DNA of 64,000 nt from Croceimicrobium hydrocarbonivorans (GTDB lineage: Bacteria; Bacteroidota; Bacteroidia; Flavobacteriales; Schleiferiaceae): contig NZ_CP060139.1 of assembly GCF_014524565.1 (NCBI RefSeq), positions 1-64,000 on the forward strand, given 5' to 3'. Below, in pieces: positions 18,204-27,187 of the stretch. Under the pieces are notes generated by a model. The model made no database searches and was not told where the DNA came from. It saw nothing but the letters and a program-made list of their open reading frames with translations. How positions within the stretch are numbered: the first letter of the stretch is position 1; every line of letters starts with the position of its first letter. A program made the position numbers and the translations under genes.

Positions 18204-19671
18204 AATCTTCTTCAATTAGATTGGCGGTGATTTCGGCTCCCATCAAGCAAAGCGGAATACCACCACCGGGATGCACCGATCCACCACAAAAATAAAGGCC
18301 TTGCAAATAGCGACTAAAATTGGGGTGGCGTAGAAAAGCCGAGAAAGTATCGTTAGATCCGGCACCATAGAGGGAACCCTGATAACTGGAAGTGCGACTT
18401 TCAATTCGACGGGGATCCAGATAATCTTCATATTCGATTAAGGACTCAATATCTACATTGAGGCTGGCACTGAGCTTATCTAAAACCTGCCGACGAACTT
18501 TGGGAATTAAGGCATCCCAATCTTGCCCCGTATTGCCAGGCGCATTTATAAGGATAAACCAATTCTCGCAGCCTTCCGGAGCATCGCCCTCCCCTTCTTT
18601 AGAAGAGATATTTAGATAAATAGTGGGATCATCGCCAATGGTCTGCTCTTGAAAAATAGCCTTGAACTCCTGCTCATAGTCGGCACTGAAAAAGATATTG
18701 TGCAAATCCAATTGGGGAAATTCCTTTTTGATACCCCAATAAAAGATTAAGGCGGAGGAACTTCGCTCCTGCTGCAAGGTTTTCTCGGGGGCTTTTTCTT
18801 GGGGCATCAAGTACCGATAGGTGGGCACCACATCCATATTGCTGATGATGACATCCGCCTCATGAATTTCATTTCCCACTTGAACAGCATAGGCTTTAGC
18901 ATTTTTGCTAAGTATGCGCTCTACTTTAGTATTGAAGTGAAATTCCACCCCTAAATCGAGGGCCAATTGATAAATGGACCGCGCTATTTGATGCATCCCA
19001 CCTTTAGGATAAAAGGTACCGATATTATGCTCCAAATGCGGAATGCTACTCATCACCCCTGGCGTTTGAAAGGGATCACTGCCATTATAGGTAGCAAAGC
19101 GATCGAAGAGCTGCACCAATTTAGGATGCTGCAGCATTTTATGGTTATAGCGATGTAAGCTACCTCCCAAACCCAGTCGGGGCATACGAATAATGGAGGC
19201 TAGGGTATCCCGATGCAAATAGGATTTAAAGCGATGTAAACTGCGCCGGAGGAATACCTTTTCGGTATAGCGGTAGATAAAGGCCGAACGCTTTAAATAG
19301 CTCAGAAGCTTTTGAGCGGGCACCTGCAATCTGCTTTGAACTTCTTCGGCGAAAGCCTCCTTATCCGCATAGGCCTTAATAAAGGTGCCATCCGGCCAAA
19401 AATAGTGGCAGGCAGTATCTTTCTGATAATAGTTGAAATAATCGCGCGGCTCCCTACCACAATCGTGAATTAATTGATCGATTAACTGAGGAAGGGTAAA
19501 TAAAGAAGGTCCGCTATCAAAGCGGTAGCGCTCGTCGCCAATTAGGCCCAACTTCCCTCCTGGCTGGGCTGAGGCTTCAAAAACCTGCACCTGATAACCC
19601 TTGGATGCCAAGCGCGCCGCGGTAGCCAGGCCAGCGATACCACTACCAATTACAATTGCTTTATTTGCCAT
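18193..19671 (-). CDS. crtD: CrtD-like 1-hydroxycarotenoid 3,4-desaturase (phytoene desaturase superfamily)
   Basis: A 492-residue FAD enzyme of the CrtI/CrtD family. The N-terminal dinucleotide fold is VIGSGIAGLATAARLASKGYQVQVFEA, followed by GGKLG and FDSGPSLFTLP. The C-terminal FAD segment is LYFCGGSVHPGGGIPLCLMGA. The GPSLFTLP and HYFWPDGT segments are closer to 3,4-desaturases (CrtD) than to phytoene desaturase CrtI, which usually has GPSWYLMP-like text (judged from memory). Close linkage to cruF- and crtZ-like genes supports CrtD, acting after 1'-hydroxylation. CrtI cannot be fully excluded. crtB, crtE and the lycopene cyclase are not in this window. Confidence 0.85.
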   Translation of the reverse strand: MANKAIVIGSGIAGLATAARLASKGYQVQVFEASAQPGGKLGLIGDERYRFDSGPSLFTLPQLIDQLIHDCGREPRDYFNYYQKDTACHYFWPDGTFIKAYADKEAFAEEVQSRLQVPAQKLLSYLKRSAFIYRYTEKVFLRRSLHRFKSYLHRDTLASIIRMPRLGLGGSLHRYNHKMLQHPKLVQLFDRFATYNGSDPFQTPGVMSSIPHLEHNIGTFYPKGGMHQIARSIYQLALDLGVEFHFNTKVERILSKNAKAYAVQVGNEIHEADVIISNMDVVPTYRYLMPQEKAPEKTLQQERSSSALIFYWGIKKEFPQLDLHNIFFSADYEQEFKAIFQEQTIGDDPTIYLNISSKEGEGDAPEGCENWFILINAPGNTGQDWDALIPKVRRQVLDKLSASLNVDIESLIEYEDYLDPRRIESRTSSYQGSLYGAGSNDTFSAFLRHPNFSRYLQGLYFCGGSVHPGGGIPLCLMGAEITANLIEEDYAN

Positions 19672-19720
19672 AGTTCAATTCCGATATAAAACTATTAAAG
19701 GCCCGGCTTGTTTAGAAAAA

Positions 19721-20305
19721 ATGCAAAAGATTTGGGAAAAATGGCAGGCTTTAATGCCCCCGGTAAAATGGCTCTTGGTCTTTGTGGTGCTGGCCTTTGG
19801 AGCGGCCTTCTTCTTTGCTCCTAAAGCCAAGGTGGTGAACTACCAAGAATTGTCTTTTGCTACCAGCAGTGACTCCCGACTGTATTTCAATAATATTCGC
19901 TCCTATTATTACCATATCGACAATCTGAGTAAAAAGCCCATGGAAATCCTTCGGTTGAAACGATTGGGCTCTGAAAGGGATCAAGGGAATTTAAATTTTG
20001 CTTTGATACGCTATCCGGCAGGGGATCAATATTTTGTATTAGCCGAGCCGGGATCTGACTTTGAACAATGTGATAGTTTACGAGTTGTTTTTAGTGAATA
20101 TCCTGATTCCGAGTTGCATAGATTATCGAATGCCGAAATTCATTTTGAGATTGCAGCCAAGGTTTACAGTTCTTTGATCAAGCAGGAATCGATTTACCTT
20201 TGTTGCGGCCGAGATACTTTAAAGCAGCTCTATCAGGACCAAGCAGAAAGGCTGGATGCCGAAATTGCTTTGGAAGATTATTTCAAACTCACCCTAAAAA
20301 ACTGA
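19721..20305 (+). CDS. Membrane-anchored protein of unknown function
   Basis: A 194-residue protein with one N-terminal membrane helix (WLLVFVVLAFGAAFFFA, about residues 17-33) and a predicted periplasmic remainder. I recognise no domain. The frame is open further upstream, but that part overlaps the divergent crtD-like gene and is not hydrophobic in a useful way. The ATG at 19721 (MQKIWEKWQ) is the sensible start. The next gene begins on the base after its stop codon, so it is probably co-translated with the DUF4199-like membrane protein. Confidence 0.72.
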   Translation: MQKIWEKWQALMPPVKWLLVFVVLAFGAAFFFAPKAKVVNYQELSFATSSDSRLYFNNIRSYYYHIDNLSKKPMEILRLKRLGSERDQGNLNFALIRYPAGDQYFVLAEPGSDFEQCDSLRVVFSEYPDSELHRLSNAEIHFEIAAKVYSSLIKQESIYLCCGRDTLKQLYQDQAERLDAEIALEDYFKLTLKN

Positions 20306-20788
20306 ATGATGAGCGATTATTTGCGGTATGGATTAAGTATTTCGAGAAAGAATGGATTGTTCTTAGCGGCTTTCCTCACGGTGTTTTTCTTGGCTATGCG
20401 AGCTTTAGGCTTAGCCCATGAGTATTATTTAAGGGTATTTAATGCCTTGATATTAATCCTCTTAATCGGCAGAGGAATTTTAAGCTATCGCAGCAAATTG
20501 GAAGACGAGCACTACGGCACATTTTTCGATTTATACCGAATATCGCTACGTACCGCTTTTATTGGGGTCGCCTTATTCAGCGTTTTTCTGGCTATTTACC
20601 TCGATCAAATTGACCCGGCCTTTATGCAGGAAATTCAAGAGGTAGAAAGTCCGGTTCCCTTTATGAGCCCGGTTATGGCAGCGGGAATAGTTTTTATCGA
20701 AGGCTTGGGTTCTTCCCTGATCTTTAGCTATTTGGTAATCCAATTCCTTAAAAAGCCCACGGTAGAGTTCAAGACCGAAAAAGCCTAG
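20306..20788 (+). CDS. DUF4199-like membrane protein
   Basis: A 160-residue protein with four likely membrane helices (around 15-33, 42-56, 80-100 and 125-145). The pattern YGLSISRKNGLFLAAF and the spacing of helices recall the DUF4199 family common in Bacteroidota, of unknown function. The start ATG follows the previous stop without a gap. A small palindrome and the tRNA-Leu gene come next. Family assignment is tentative; membrane location is clear. Confidence 0.65.
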   Translation: MMSDYLRYGLSISRKNGLFLAAFLTVFFLAMRALGLAHEYYLRVFNALILILLIGRGILSYRSKLEDEHYGTFFDLYRISLRTAFIGVALFSVFLAIYLDQIDPAFMQEIQEVESPVPFMSPVMAAGIVFIEGLGSSLIFSYLVIQFLKKPTVEFKTEKA

Positions 20789-20830
20789 AGGAAAAGCTTT
20801 CGCATTTTAAAAAAATTACGATTTTTGCCC

Positions 20831-20847
20831 TCCCGAAAATTTCGGGA
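20831..20847. repeat. Perfect short palindrome before tRNA-Leu
   Basis: TCCCGAAAATTTCGGGA forms an eight-base-pair stem around one central base. It ends three bases before the tRNA-Leu 5' end and 43 nt after the upstream gene. It could be a terminator-like hairpin for the membrane-protein operon (it is followed by only a short T run) or a dispersed palindromic unit. Confidence 0.6.
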
Positions 20848-20850
20848 TTT

Positions 20851-20933
20851 GCCCAGGTGGTGGAATTGGTAGACATGCTGTCTTCAGGCGGCAGTGGCCC
20901 TTGGCCGTGCAGGTTCGAGTCCTGTTCTGGGCA
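20851..20933 (+). tRNA. tRNA-Leu (anticodon CAG)
   Basis: A full class II tRNA. The acceptor stem is GCCCAGG/TCTGGGC, with a D arm containing GGTAG. The anticodon stem-loop CTGTC-TTCAGGC-GGCAG has anticodon CAG, which reads CUG leucine codons. A long variable arm (TGGCCCTTGGCC) and the T arm GCAGG-TTCGAGT-CCTGT follow. The discriminator base is A and the 3' CCA is not encoded (ACCG follows). A hairpin terminator lies about 15 nt downstream. Confidence 0.98.
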
Positions 20934-20947
20934 CCGCAAAATATCAG

Positions 20948-20982
20948 ACCCTAGTTAGTTTATTCTGGCTAGGGTTTTTTCT
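20948..20982 (+). terminator. Terminator after tRNA-Leu
   Basis: ACCCTAG (20948-20954) pairs with CTAGGGT (20969-20975), followed by a run of T. It is placed just after the tRNA and is likely its transcription terminator. Confidence 0.85.
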
Positions 20983-21079
20983 TTAGTATAGGCTTGTTAA
21001 GGCAGCGAGAATATTGCAGTGCTGAACTAGGTATTGAAAGGAGCACTTCTTAACTCAAGCTCTCAATAACAATAAAATG

Positions 21080-22552
21080 TTAATCGGCTTTTATTAGCTT
21101 TCGAATGTATTGATCATTCTCAGTCTTAATACGAACAATATACAAGCCTGACTTTAAGCTGCTAATATCTGCTGTAAAGCTTTCTGAAATAGGTGAAAAT
21201 TCAAGGTATTCCTGTCCAGAAATTGTGGCGATCTGTATTAATCGAATCGGTGAATCGCAATAAAATCCAACAAACTGACCACTAATATTTGGATACATTT
21301 TTAAACCATAATTAGTGGCGTTATTTAATTCATTAAAGAAGTAATTTTCACCCGTCTTCTTGAAGAAAAGAAGCCTTCCCTGTGACCCCTCAATACGATT
21401 CCCAACTGAGAGCACCAAATTTCCTTCCGGACTTAATTCGGCATCATCAAACTTCAAATCATAATAGCCTCCTAGGGAATCTTTTAAGCTTAAGTCAAAA
21501 ACAATCTCATTCTGATCATAACCAATTACTCTTAAGTGATTTCTACTAGAGGTCCTATTCCAAAATGTATCTTGATAAGATTCGATATAATAACTTAAAT
21601 CACCTCTTTTCAATATAGTAAACCAAGTTCTGGCCCCTGAACTAATGGTAGTATCTGGAGATACCCGACGCTGAATAATAGGATATTTCATCAAAGTGTC
21701 TCCATTGATAGACATTTGAACTATACTCCGTTGTGAAAGGTTATTTTTCACTTGATAATCGTGGGTCATATAGCCTTTAAAGCCATCTACGAATAAAACA
21801 CTAGATCTATTTCCAACCCGGTGATAATTGAGAACTTTCAGATTATTAACATCTATTTCACCAATGATATAATCAGGTTCAGATTTAAAACCAGAACTAT
21901 CACTTATTAATATTGAAAACAAAGAAGTATCTGAATTCACATTAATTAAATTTAAGGTGAACCTCTCTAAATTATCTTTAATGTTTTTAGGAAATTGATT
22001 AAAAAATAAATCCTCTGTAAGTTCATTTAGAGTATCACCAGAAGCAATCGCTATTTGAGCTAGTGTGTTCTCCTGTAAATTATAGAACCAAATGGATTGC
22101 GAGTACTTGGCAATTTGACTTTTAGGATAGCCAATCGCTCTTAAATTACCCTTTATCCTCCAGGAAGCTTCAGCCTCTCCATATTTCACAAAATCTAAAA
22201 CTCGATGAAGAGGATAAGCCGATTGTCCTGATGGTAAAGTATCTGAATACAACAAGTATCCTTTCTCTCTAAAAAATGTAAGCTCGTTAGCATATAGAGG
22301 CACCGAGCTATAGGGTTCAGGTGCATTTAGAATTTCACCACTTGAACCAAAGGATAACTGTTTATATATGCCCCCGCCGGTAGAAGAACTATAAAATGAC
22401 AATGCGCTTTTTAATACCGTATCACCAACTAAACAAATATTAAATCTATTCCTATCTGATTCAAGGCCAAAGTCAAAAGCTGCATAAGACTTTTGAGTCC
22501 AAGCTTGAAAATATTGGATTAATAGGATGATTATCAGTAGACCCTTATTCAA
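21080..22552 (-). CDS. Secreted protein with T9SS C-terminal sorting domain
   Basis: A 490-residue exported protein. A TTG start gives a signal peptide (GLLIIILLIQYFQAWTQ). The last 80 or so residues form a type A T9SS sorting domain: LKMYPN near the start of the domain, ISGQEYLEF, then ISSLKSGLYIVRIKT and a basic end (YIRKLIKAD). The body has no catalytic signature that I recognise; its beta-rich text suggests a propeller-like structure. T9SS cargo crosses the outer membrane and is anchored or released at the surface. The gene is visibly more AT-rich than dnaA or the proline genes. About 280 nt of AT-rich DNA without features separates it from the next gene. Confidence 0.8.
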   Translation of the reverse strand: MNKGLLIIILLIQYFQAWTQKSYAAFDFGLESDRNRFNICLVGDTVLKSALSFYSSSTGGGIYKQLSFGSSGEILNAPEPYSSVPLYANELTFFREKGYLLYSDTLPSGQSAYPLHRVLDFVKYGEAEASWRIKGNLRAIGYPKSQIAKYSQSIWFYNLQENTLAQIAIASGDTLNELTEDLFFNQFPKNIKDNLERFTLNLINVNSDTSLFSILISDSSGFKSEPDYIIGEIDVNNLKVLNYHRVGNRSSVLFVDGFKGYMTHDYQVKNNLSQRSIVQMSINGDTLMKYPIIQRRVSPDTTISSGARTWFTILKRGDLSYYIESYQDTFWNRTSSRNHLRVIGYDQNEIVFDLSLKDSLGGYYDLKFDDAELSPEGNLVLSVGNRIEGSQGRLLFFKKTGENYFFNELNNATNYGLKMYPNISGQFVGFYCDSPIRLIQIATISGQEYLEFSPISESFTADISSLKSGLYIVRIKTENDQYIRKLIKAD

Positions 22553-22835
22553 TTTAGGATAGGATTTTAACTAAAGATATCACTTTCAGCAGCCTTACTG
22601 AGTCTAGCTAAAATCTTAGCAATCAGACAGAATATCAAAAACTCAACATCAATTATCAAAGCGACAATACCTTTTTAACGGCAGCACTAAATTAGAATTA
22701 AGATCAAATCTTTACTAATTGTTACTCCTTTAACACTACAGAATTAGTATTAAAAATCAGTGACCCTCAGAAACATTCCGGCTATATCCTGAAACAAAGT
22801 TTTTAAATATCAACATTATTTATTTCTTTACTCTT

Positions 22836-23480
22836 GTGAAATTTTACTCCTCCAGCCCCTCCGTAGCCCATGCTATCAATAGAACTTGGATTTATTTACC
22901 CCCAACTTTCCTGTTGCTCTTTGGATTGCCATTTGCCCTGATTTATATTTTTGATCACTATGACTTGCTCTCTGGTGATCTCTCCATTCTGCTGCTTTTC
23001 CTTTTCAGCTTCGGATGCGCTTTTATTTATGGGATTTTTGCTACTGAACATTGGTTTTCCAAATACATTGTGCAGGTAGACAATCAAAAGGAACTCTACC
23101 AAAGAGCGGTTTGGAATGGGGTGATTTTAAAGTTTTCAGCAGATAGAGTTTTAAAGCGCCTCGCTATCACCCCTGTTGACCGAAACGTGATCTATCAGCC
23201 TCAGTTACCTGACTTGGATTTTAAATATAAGCTAAGAATCACTGCCACTCATTTAATCATCAGGAACCAAAAAATTCCTCTGAACAAGATTAAAAGCTAT
23301 AAGCTTAGACCTTATTCCTATACTCAATCAAGCTTATTTTACTCCAATAGGTTGTACCTCTACAATACTGAAGGAGAAAAAGCACAGAAGAAAATTGGAT
23401 TGGCTAAGCCTCGAAAATTTGAAGCAGCCCTTTATGAATATTGGAGGAATGCTCATTTAGCTGAAGGCGCTCAAAACTGA
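22836..23480 (+). CDS. Membrane protein of unknown function
   Basis: A 214-residue protein from a GTG start. Two hydrophobic helices (about residues 18-38 and 47-67) precede a soluble domain of about 140 residues rich in aromatic and basic residues, ending in a charged tail. The layout (two helices, then a beta-rich PH-like part with LIIRNQKIPLNKIKSYKLRPY) resembles bacterial PH-domain-like membrane proteins, but that is only a resemblance. No partner is suggested by the neighbours. Confidence 0.6.
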   Translation: MKFYSSSPSVAHAINRTWIYLPPTFLLLFGLPFALIYIFDHYDLLSGDLSILLLFLFSFGCAFIYGIFATEHWFSKYIVQVDNQKELYQRAVWNGVILKFSADRVLKRLAITPVDRNVIYQPQLPDLDFKYKLRITATHLIIRNQKIPLNKIKSYKLRPYSYTQSSLFYSNRLYLYNTEGEKAQKKIGLAKPRKFEAALYEYWRNAHLAEGAQN

Positions 23481-23557
23481 ATAATGAATCCTTCAAGGGT
23501 ATTTTTTTTTTAATCCGAAGAGCTCCTTACTGCGGGCTAAGGATACAATACTAAGAC

Positions 23558-24112
23558 ATGAAAAAACTGAAAATTATTCTTCTGCTTTTGATCGCTTGGT
23601 TTCTCATTCACGAACTATTCATTATTAGTGATGGTCTCCTCTCCCAGCCTACGCAAAGCGATTATGCGGTGGTTTTTGGCAATAGGGTAAATCCCGATGG
23701 AAGTCTTTCTGAGCGACTGGAAGCCCGAATGCATAAGGCCTTGGAACTCTACAATGATTCGCTGGTTGCTAAAATTTTTGTGAGTGGAGGTTTGGGCAAA
23801 GAAGGACACTATGAAGCTCAAAAAATGGCAGAATATTTATTGGCTCATCAAGTATTGGCATCGGATATAGTGATCGACGATCAGGGAAACAATACCTGGT
23901 TAAGTGCCCAGAATTTTAAAAACAGCTATTCGGATTCTACTTCGGTAGTTTTGGTGAGTCAGTACTTTCACATTAGTCGCTGCAAACTGAGCTTTAGGAA
24001 ACTAGGTTTTACCCGGATATCAGCGGTAAGCCCTAATTATTTCGAGTGGCGCGACTTCTATGCTTTGTTTCGAGAATTCTTTGGCTATTACAAATATTGG
24101 CTCCTTTACTAG
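23558..24112 (+). CDS. YdcF/SanA/ElyC family (DUF218) protein
   Basis: A 184-residue protein with an N-terminal membrane anchor (LKIILLLLIAWFLIHELF) and a DUF218 domain: DYAVVFGNRVNPDGSLSERLEARMHKALELY, then IFVSGG and EAQKMAEYLL, and DDQGNNTWLSAQN. Members such as SanA and ElyC influence envelope integrity and peptidoglycan-lipid metabolism, and their biochemical reaction is unsettled. The domain faces the periplasm if the anchor is uncleaved. The gene stands alone. Confidence 0.88.
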   Translation: MKKLKIILLLLIAWFLIHELFIISDGLLSQPTQSDYAVVFGNRVNPDGSLSERLEARMHKALELYNDSLVAKIFVSGGLGKEGHYEAQKMAEYLLAHQVLASDIVIDDQGNNTWLSAQNFKNSYSDSTSVVLVSQYFHISRCKLSFRKLGFTRISAVSPNYFEWRDFYALFREFFGYYKYWLLY

Positions 24113-24370
24113 TTAGCAATTATCCGCACCAGCGAGGAAGGATATTCGGTAAAACAATTTTTAAAAGATTGAATCATAGCTGTTAGATACCAACCCGTAG
24201 AGTCAAATACTTTAATTTGTTTCACTTAAGACTAAAAGGAGCTTAATTAATTGAGTACTTTTCAGCGACACGAAAATATAATCAGCTAGTCTTTTAAGAC
24301 CAAATGACATAATTTAATCCAATATATGCTTTGCATCTACTATTATTAACACCATAAATTTTCACTAATA

Positions 24371-25144
24371 ATGGCCATTAGCACCAACTCTATAATTCAT
24401 TATACAAATACGTTTAACAAACTAAGGTCAATAATTTCCACACAAGGATTTAGGATATCCTATTGTCGTGAAAAGGTAAATACTAGAGGTGGTCAAAATT
24501 ACTCGTTTGGCATCCCTATGGTAAGTTTTTGCGATATACCTATAACGGATTACAAAAAGAACTTTTACTACAAGAAAGGAGAAAAGCTTGGTTACTACGG
24601 AGATTATGGGATAGGTTTACACAAAAATTGGGCCTCCAGTAATGGTTTGAATCCTGTAATATATATTGACTACAACTCCTTTGCAGGCACTGGCCTACGT
24701 AAAAGTTTAGATTACTTTAATGATTTAGATCGTTCAAGAAGTGAATATAAAAGTTTTGAACTAAATGAATTAATTCAAATTGCTTTGCACGCCAAAAATT
24801 ATCAAGGTGAACTTATAATTAACGACAAGTTGATCGAAAAAAGATACAAGTTTTACGATGAAAGAGAATGGCGCTATGTACCAAAAAGTAAAGAAATAAA
24901 AAACTACCCCTTGCTCGTGAATATCAGTGACTATGATACCAACAAAGACAATCTAAATGAAATTATATCAGATTGTTATCTGAAATTTAATTTAGATGAC
25001 ATATCATATATTATTTTAAACACCACTCAAGAACTGGATAATATTGTTGATCTGTTACACGAAAAAACTGCAGGAAATGATTTTTTATTCAAAAAAATCG
25101 TGACAAAACTTTTCACAAACGAACAAATAATGTCTGATTTTTAA
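24371..25144 (+). CDS. AbiGi-like abortive-infection family protein (orphan)
   Basis: A 257-residue soluble protein. Its N-terminus (SIIHYTNTFNKLRSIISTQGFRI, then MVSFCDIPI) and the later DEREWRYVP segment match what I remember of the AbiGi family, the first component of the two-gene AbiG phage-resistance system of lactococci. No AbiGii-like nucleotidyltransferase gene lies beside it: the next gene is a TPR-AraC regulator. The sequence is strikingly AT-rich and Lys/Asn/Tyr-rich against its neighbours, which suggests transfer. Whether it defends against phage alone is unknown. Family identity is moderately sure; function is not. Confidence 0.62.
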   Translation: MAISTNSIIHYTNTFNKLRSIISTQGFRISYCREKVNTRGGQNYSFGIPMVSFCDIPITDYKKNFYYKKGEKLGYYGDYGIGLHKNWASSNGLNPVIYIDYNSFAGTGLRKSLDYFNDLDRSRSEYKSFELNELIQIALHAKNYQGELIINDKLIEKRYKFYDEREWRYVPKSKEIKNYPLLVNISDYDTNKDNLNEIISDCYLKFNLDDISYIILNTTQELDNIVDLLHEKTAGNDFLFKKIVTKLFTNEQIMSDF

Positions 25145-25269
25145 CGACTATCCATACTATCTACTTATCATGATCGTATTTCGGGAGTTTTAACTTCTTC
25201 AGTTTTTAACCTATTAACTTTTTAACATTAATTTCATAGCCCTATTTCAAGATCCTCAAGGCTTAGCAA

Positions 25270-27072
25270 TTGAACTCTAATTCATCCTCGTCTTCTAAAA
25301 CCACCATTGCCGTTCTTCCTTTCGTGAACATGAGCAATAGTTCCGAAAATGAACACTTTAGCGATGGTATTAGTGAGGAGATTATCAATGCTTTGGCCAA
25401 AATCGACGGACTGAAAGTCACCTCTCGCACTTCCGCTTTTCAATTCAAAGGCAAAACCTTATCCATACCGGAAATTGCCAAACAGTTGGGGGTTTCAAGC
25501 ATTCTTGAAGGCAGCGTTCGACTTTCGGGCAATGCCCTGCGAATCACCGCTCAATTGATTGATGCCGCCGAAGATTTTCATTTTTGGTCCGAAACCTGGG
25601 ACCGTAGTATGGAGAATATTTTTGCGGTGCAGGATGAAATTAGCCTCCTGATTGCTGAAAAACTGCGGGAACATATCGGCCACTTCGAAATTGAAGAAAG
25701 GCCAAGGAATCGGACTACACAGGCCAGTGCCTATTCCTGGTATTTGAAAAGCAAGCACAGTTTTGCTAAATTTCAAAAGGCCGACATTCTTTTGGCCCTA
25801 CAAGAGATTGAGAGAGCCATCGAAATTGATGCGGAATGTCCTTTTTACCATGCCTCCAAAGCTATCTATTATGGTTACCTCGGACTGGTAAAGGCTATTC
25901 CGGGAACGGAGGCTTTTAGTCTGTCCAAAGATGCCGCCCTACGCGCTTTGGAGCTAGACGCCAATGACCCCGAAGCCAATTATGCGATTGGTATGGTGCA
26001 TTATTTCTTTGAGAAGGATGTCAACACCGCCGTTTCCTACCTCAAGGTGGCTTTAAAACATCGCCCTAATTATGTGAATGCCCTTTTGGGCGGATCGGTT
26101 ATGGATGTGGTTTCCGGTCATTATGATCGAGCTTTGGATCGCCTGCAAAAGGCCTTTGAACTGGATCCCCTCATTCCTTCGCATCGCTATTATTTGGCCT
26201 CTGCCCTGCAGAGAATGGGACGTTATGAGGAAGCTTTAATCGAAGCCGATAAGGTCTTAAAGTCCATTCCCGATCACAGCAATTCCTATTATTTAAAAGG
26301 AATCATTCTTAGTCGTTTGGGACGGTATGAAGATGCCATTGCGCATTTTCAGCATTTCCCCATGAGCCCTGATCAAGAAGTGGAGTATTCCGCGGGAATT
26401 GGAATCGTATATGCCACTTCAGGCAATAAGGCTTTAGCTGAAGAGTACCTGCAAAAACTAAATCAGGAAAACCAGAATTTGCATTTAGCTTCTGAAGAAA
26501 ATCCCAGGCTTATTATTCATGCCTATCTGGGCAATTTTGATTGGGCTTTCGAAGAATTGGAAAAGGACATTCGCGCCGGCAAGTACTATTTAAACTTCTA
26601 TCGCGAGATCCCCGCCTTTCAGCTGCTGGCCCAAGATCCTCGCAGCCGACTCTTTGAGCAGATTTTTAAATCGGATGGACGTATCGAGGAAGCGGAAAGC
26701 ACAAACAGTCCTAAAAAGGTATTGCTAAGCCAAGCGCAAATTGCCAGCTACAAAAGGCAGCTCCTGGATTATATGAATCTGGAAAAGCCCTATTTAGATG
26801 CAAGCTTGAGCTTACGCCGATTGGCAGACCAACTTGAACTTTCGCCCAATCAATTATCCTTGGTACTCAATGAAGGCCTAGGCAAGAACTTCAATAATTT
26901 CATCAATCTCTATCGTATTGAAGAATTTAAGCTTATCGCCAAGGATCCAAGTTATGCCCATATCTCTATTGTAGGATTGGCCTACGATTGCGGCTTTAAT
27001 TCTAAATCGGTATTCAATACCTATTTCAAACAAATTACCGGTCTTACGCCTTCTGAATATTTAAAAGGCTAG
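25270..27072 (+). CDS. TolB-N/TPR/AraC-type transcriptional regulator
   Basis: A 600-residue protein with three parts. Residues 11-135 form the TolB-N-like domain seen in CadC and adenylate-cyclase-like regulators (TIAVLPFVNMS, FSDGISEEIINAL, GVSSILEGSVR). Residues 170-460 hold about seven TPR-like repeats, for example DALDRLQKAFELDP and GRYEEALIEADKVL-type units. Residues 500-600 are an AraC HTH domain ending GLAYDCGFNSKSVFNTYFKQITGLTPSEYL. No membrane helix is seen. The start is TTG: a stop codon lies one codon upstream and the domain begins at residue 11. It likely controls neighbouring genes in response to a protein or small-molecule signal. Confidence 0.85.
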   Translation: MNSNSSSSSKTTIAVLPFVNMSNSSENEHFSDGISEEIINALAKIDGLKVTSRTSAFQFKGKTLSIPEIAKQLGVSSILEGSVRLSGNALRITAQLIDAAEDFHFWSETWDRSMENIFAVQDEISLLIAEKLREHIGHFEIEERPRNRTTQASAYSWYLKSKHSFAKFQKADILLALQEIERAIEIDAECPFYHASKAIYYGYLGLVKAIPGTEAFSLSKDAALRALELDANDPEANYAIGMVHYFFEKDVNTAVSYLKVALKHRPNYVNALLGGSVMDVVSGHYDRALDRLQKAFELDPLIPSHRYYLASALQRMGRYEEALIEADKVLKSIPDHSNSYYLKGIILSRLGRYEDAIAHFQHFPMSPDQEVEYSAGIGIVYATSGNKALAEEYLQKLNQENQNLHLASEENPRLIIHAYLGNFDWAFEELEKDIRAGKYYLNFYREIPAFQLLAQDPRSRLFEQIFKSDGRIEEAESTNSPKKVLLSQAQIASYKRQLLDYMNLEKPYLDASLSLRRLADQLELSPNQLSLVLNEGLGKNFNNFINLYRIEEFKLIAKDPSYAHISIVGLAYDCGFNSKSVFNTYFKQITGLTPSEYLKG

Positions 27073-27187
27073 TCTACCTTTTCATCACATTTAGGCGTTC
27101 AGAATCATGATTCCGAACCGCCTCTATGAAATCACGAACGCCCGCTTGATTGGAGCTTCGGTCCTTTGCCGACGCAAATCAATCAAC

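Noticed and set aside
21080-25144. Integrated mobile element next to tRNA-Leu
   Set aside because: The region is AT-rich and adjoins a tRNA, but no integrase, transposase or repeated tRNA 3' end was found.
24371-27072. Two-gene AbiG system formed by the AbiGi-like gene and its neighbour
   Set aside because: The following gene is a TolB-N/TPR/AraC regulator, not an AbiGii-like protein, and is separated by about 125 nt with a different composition.
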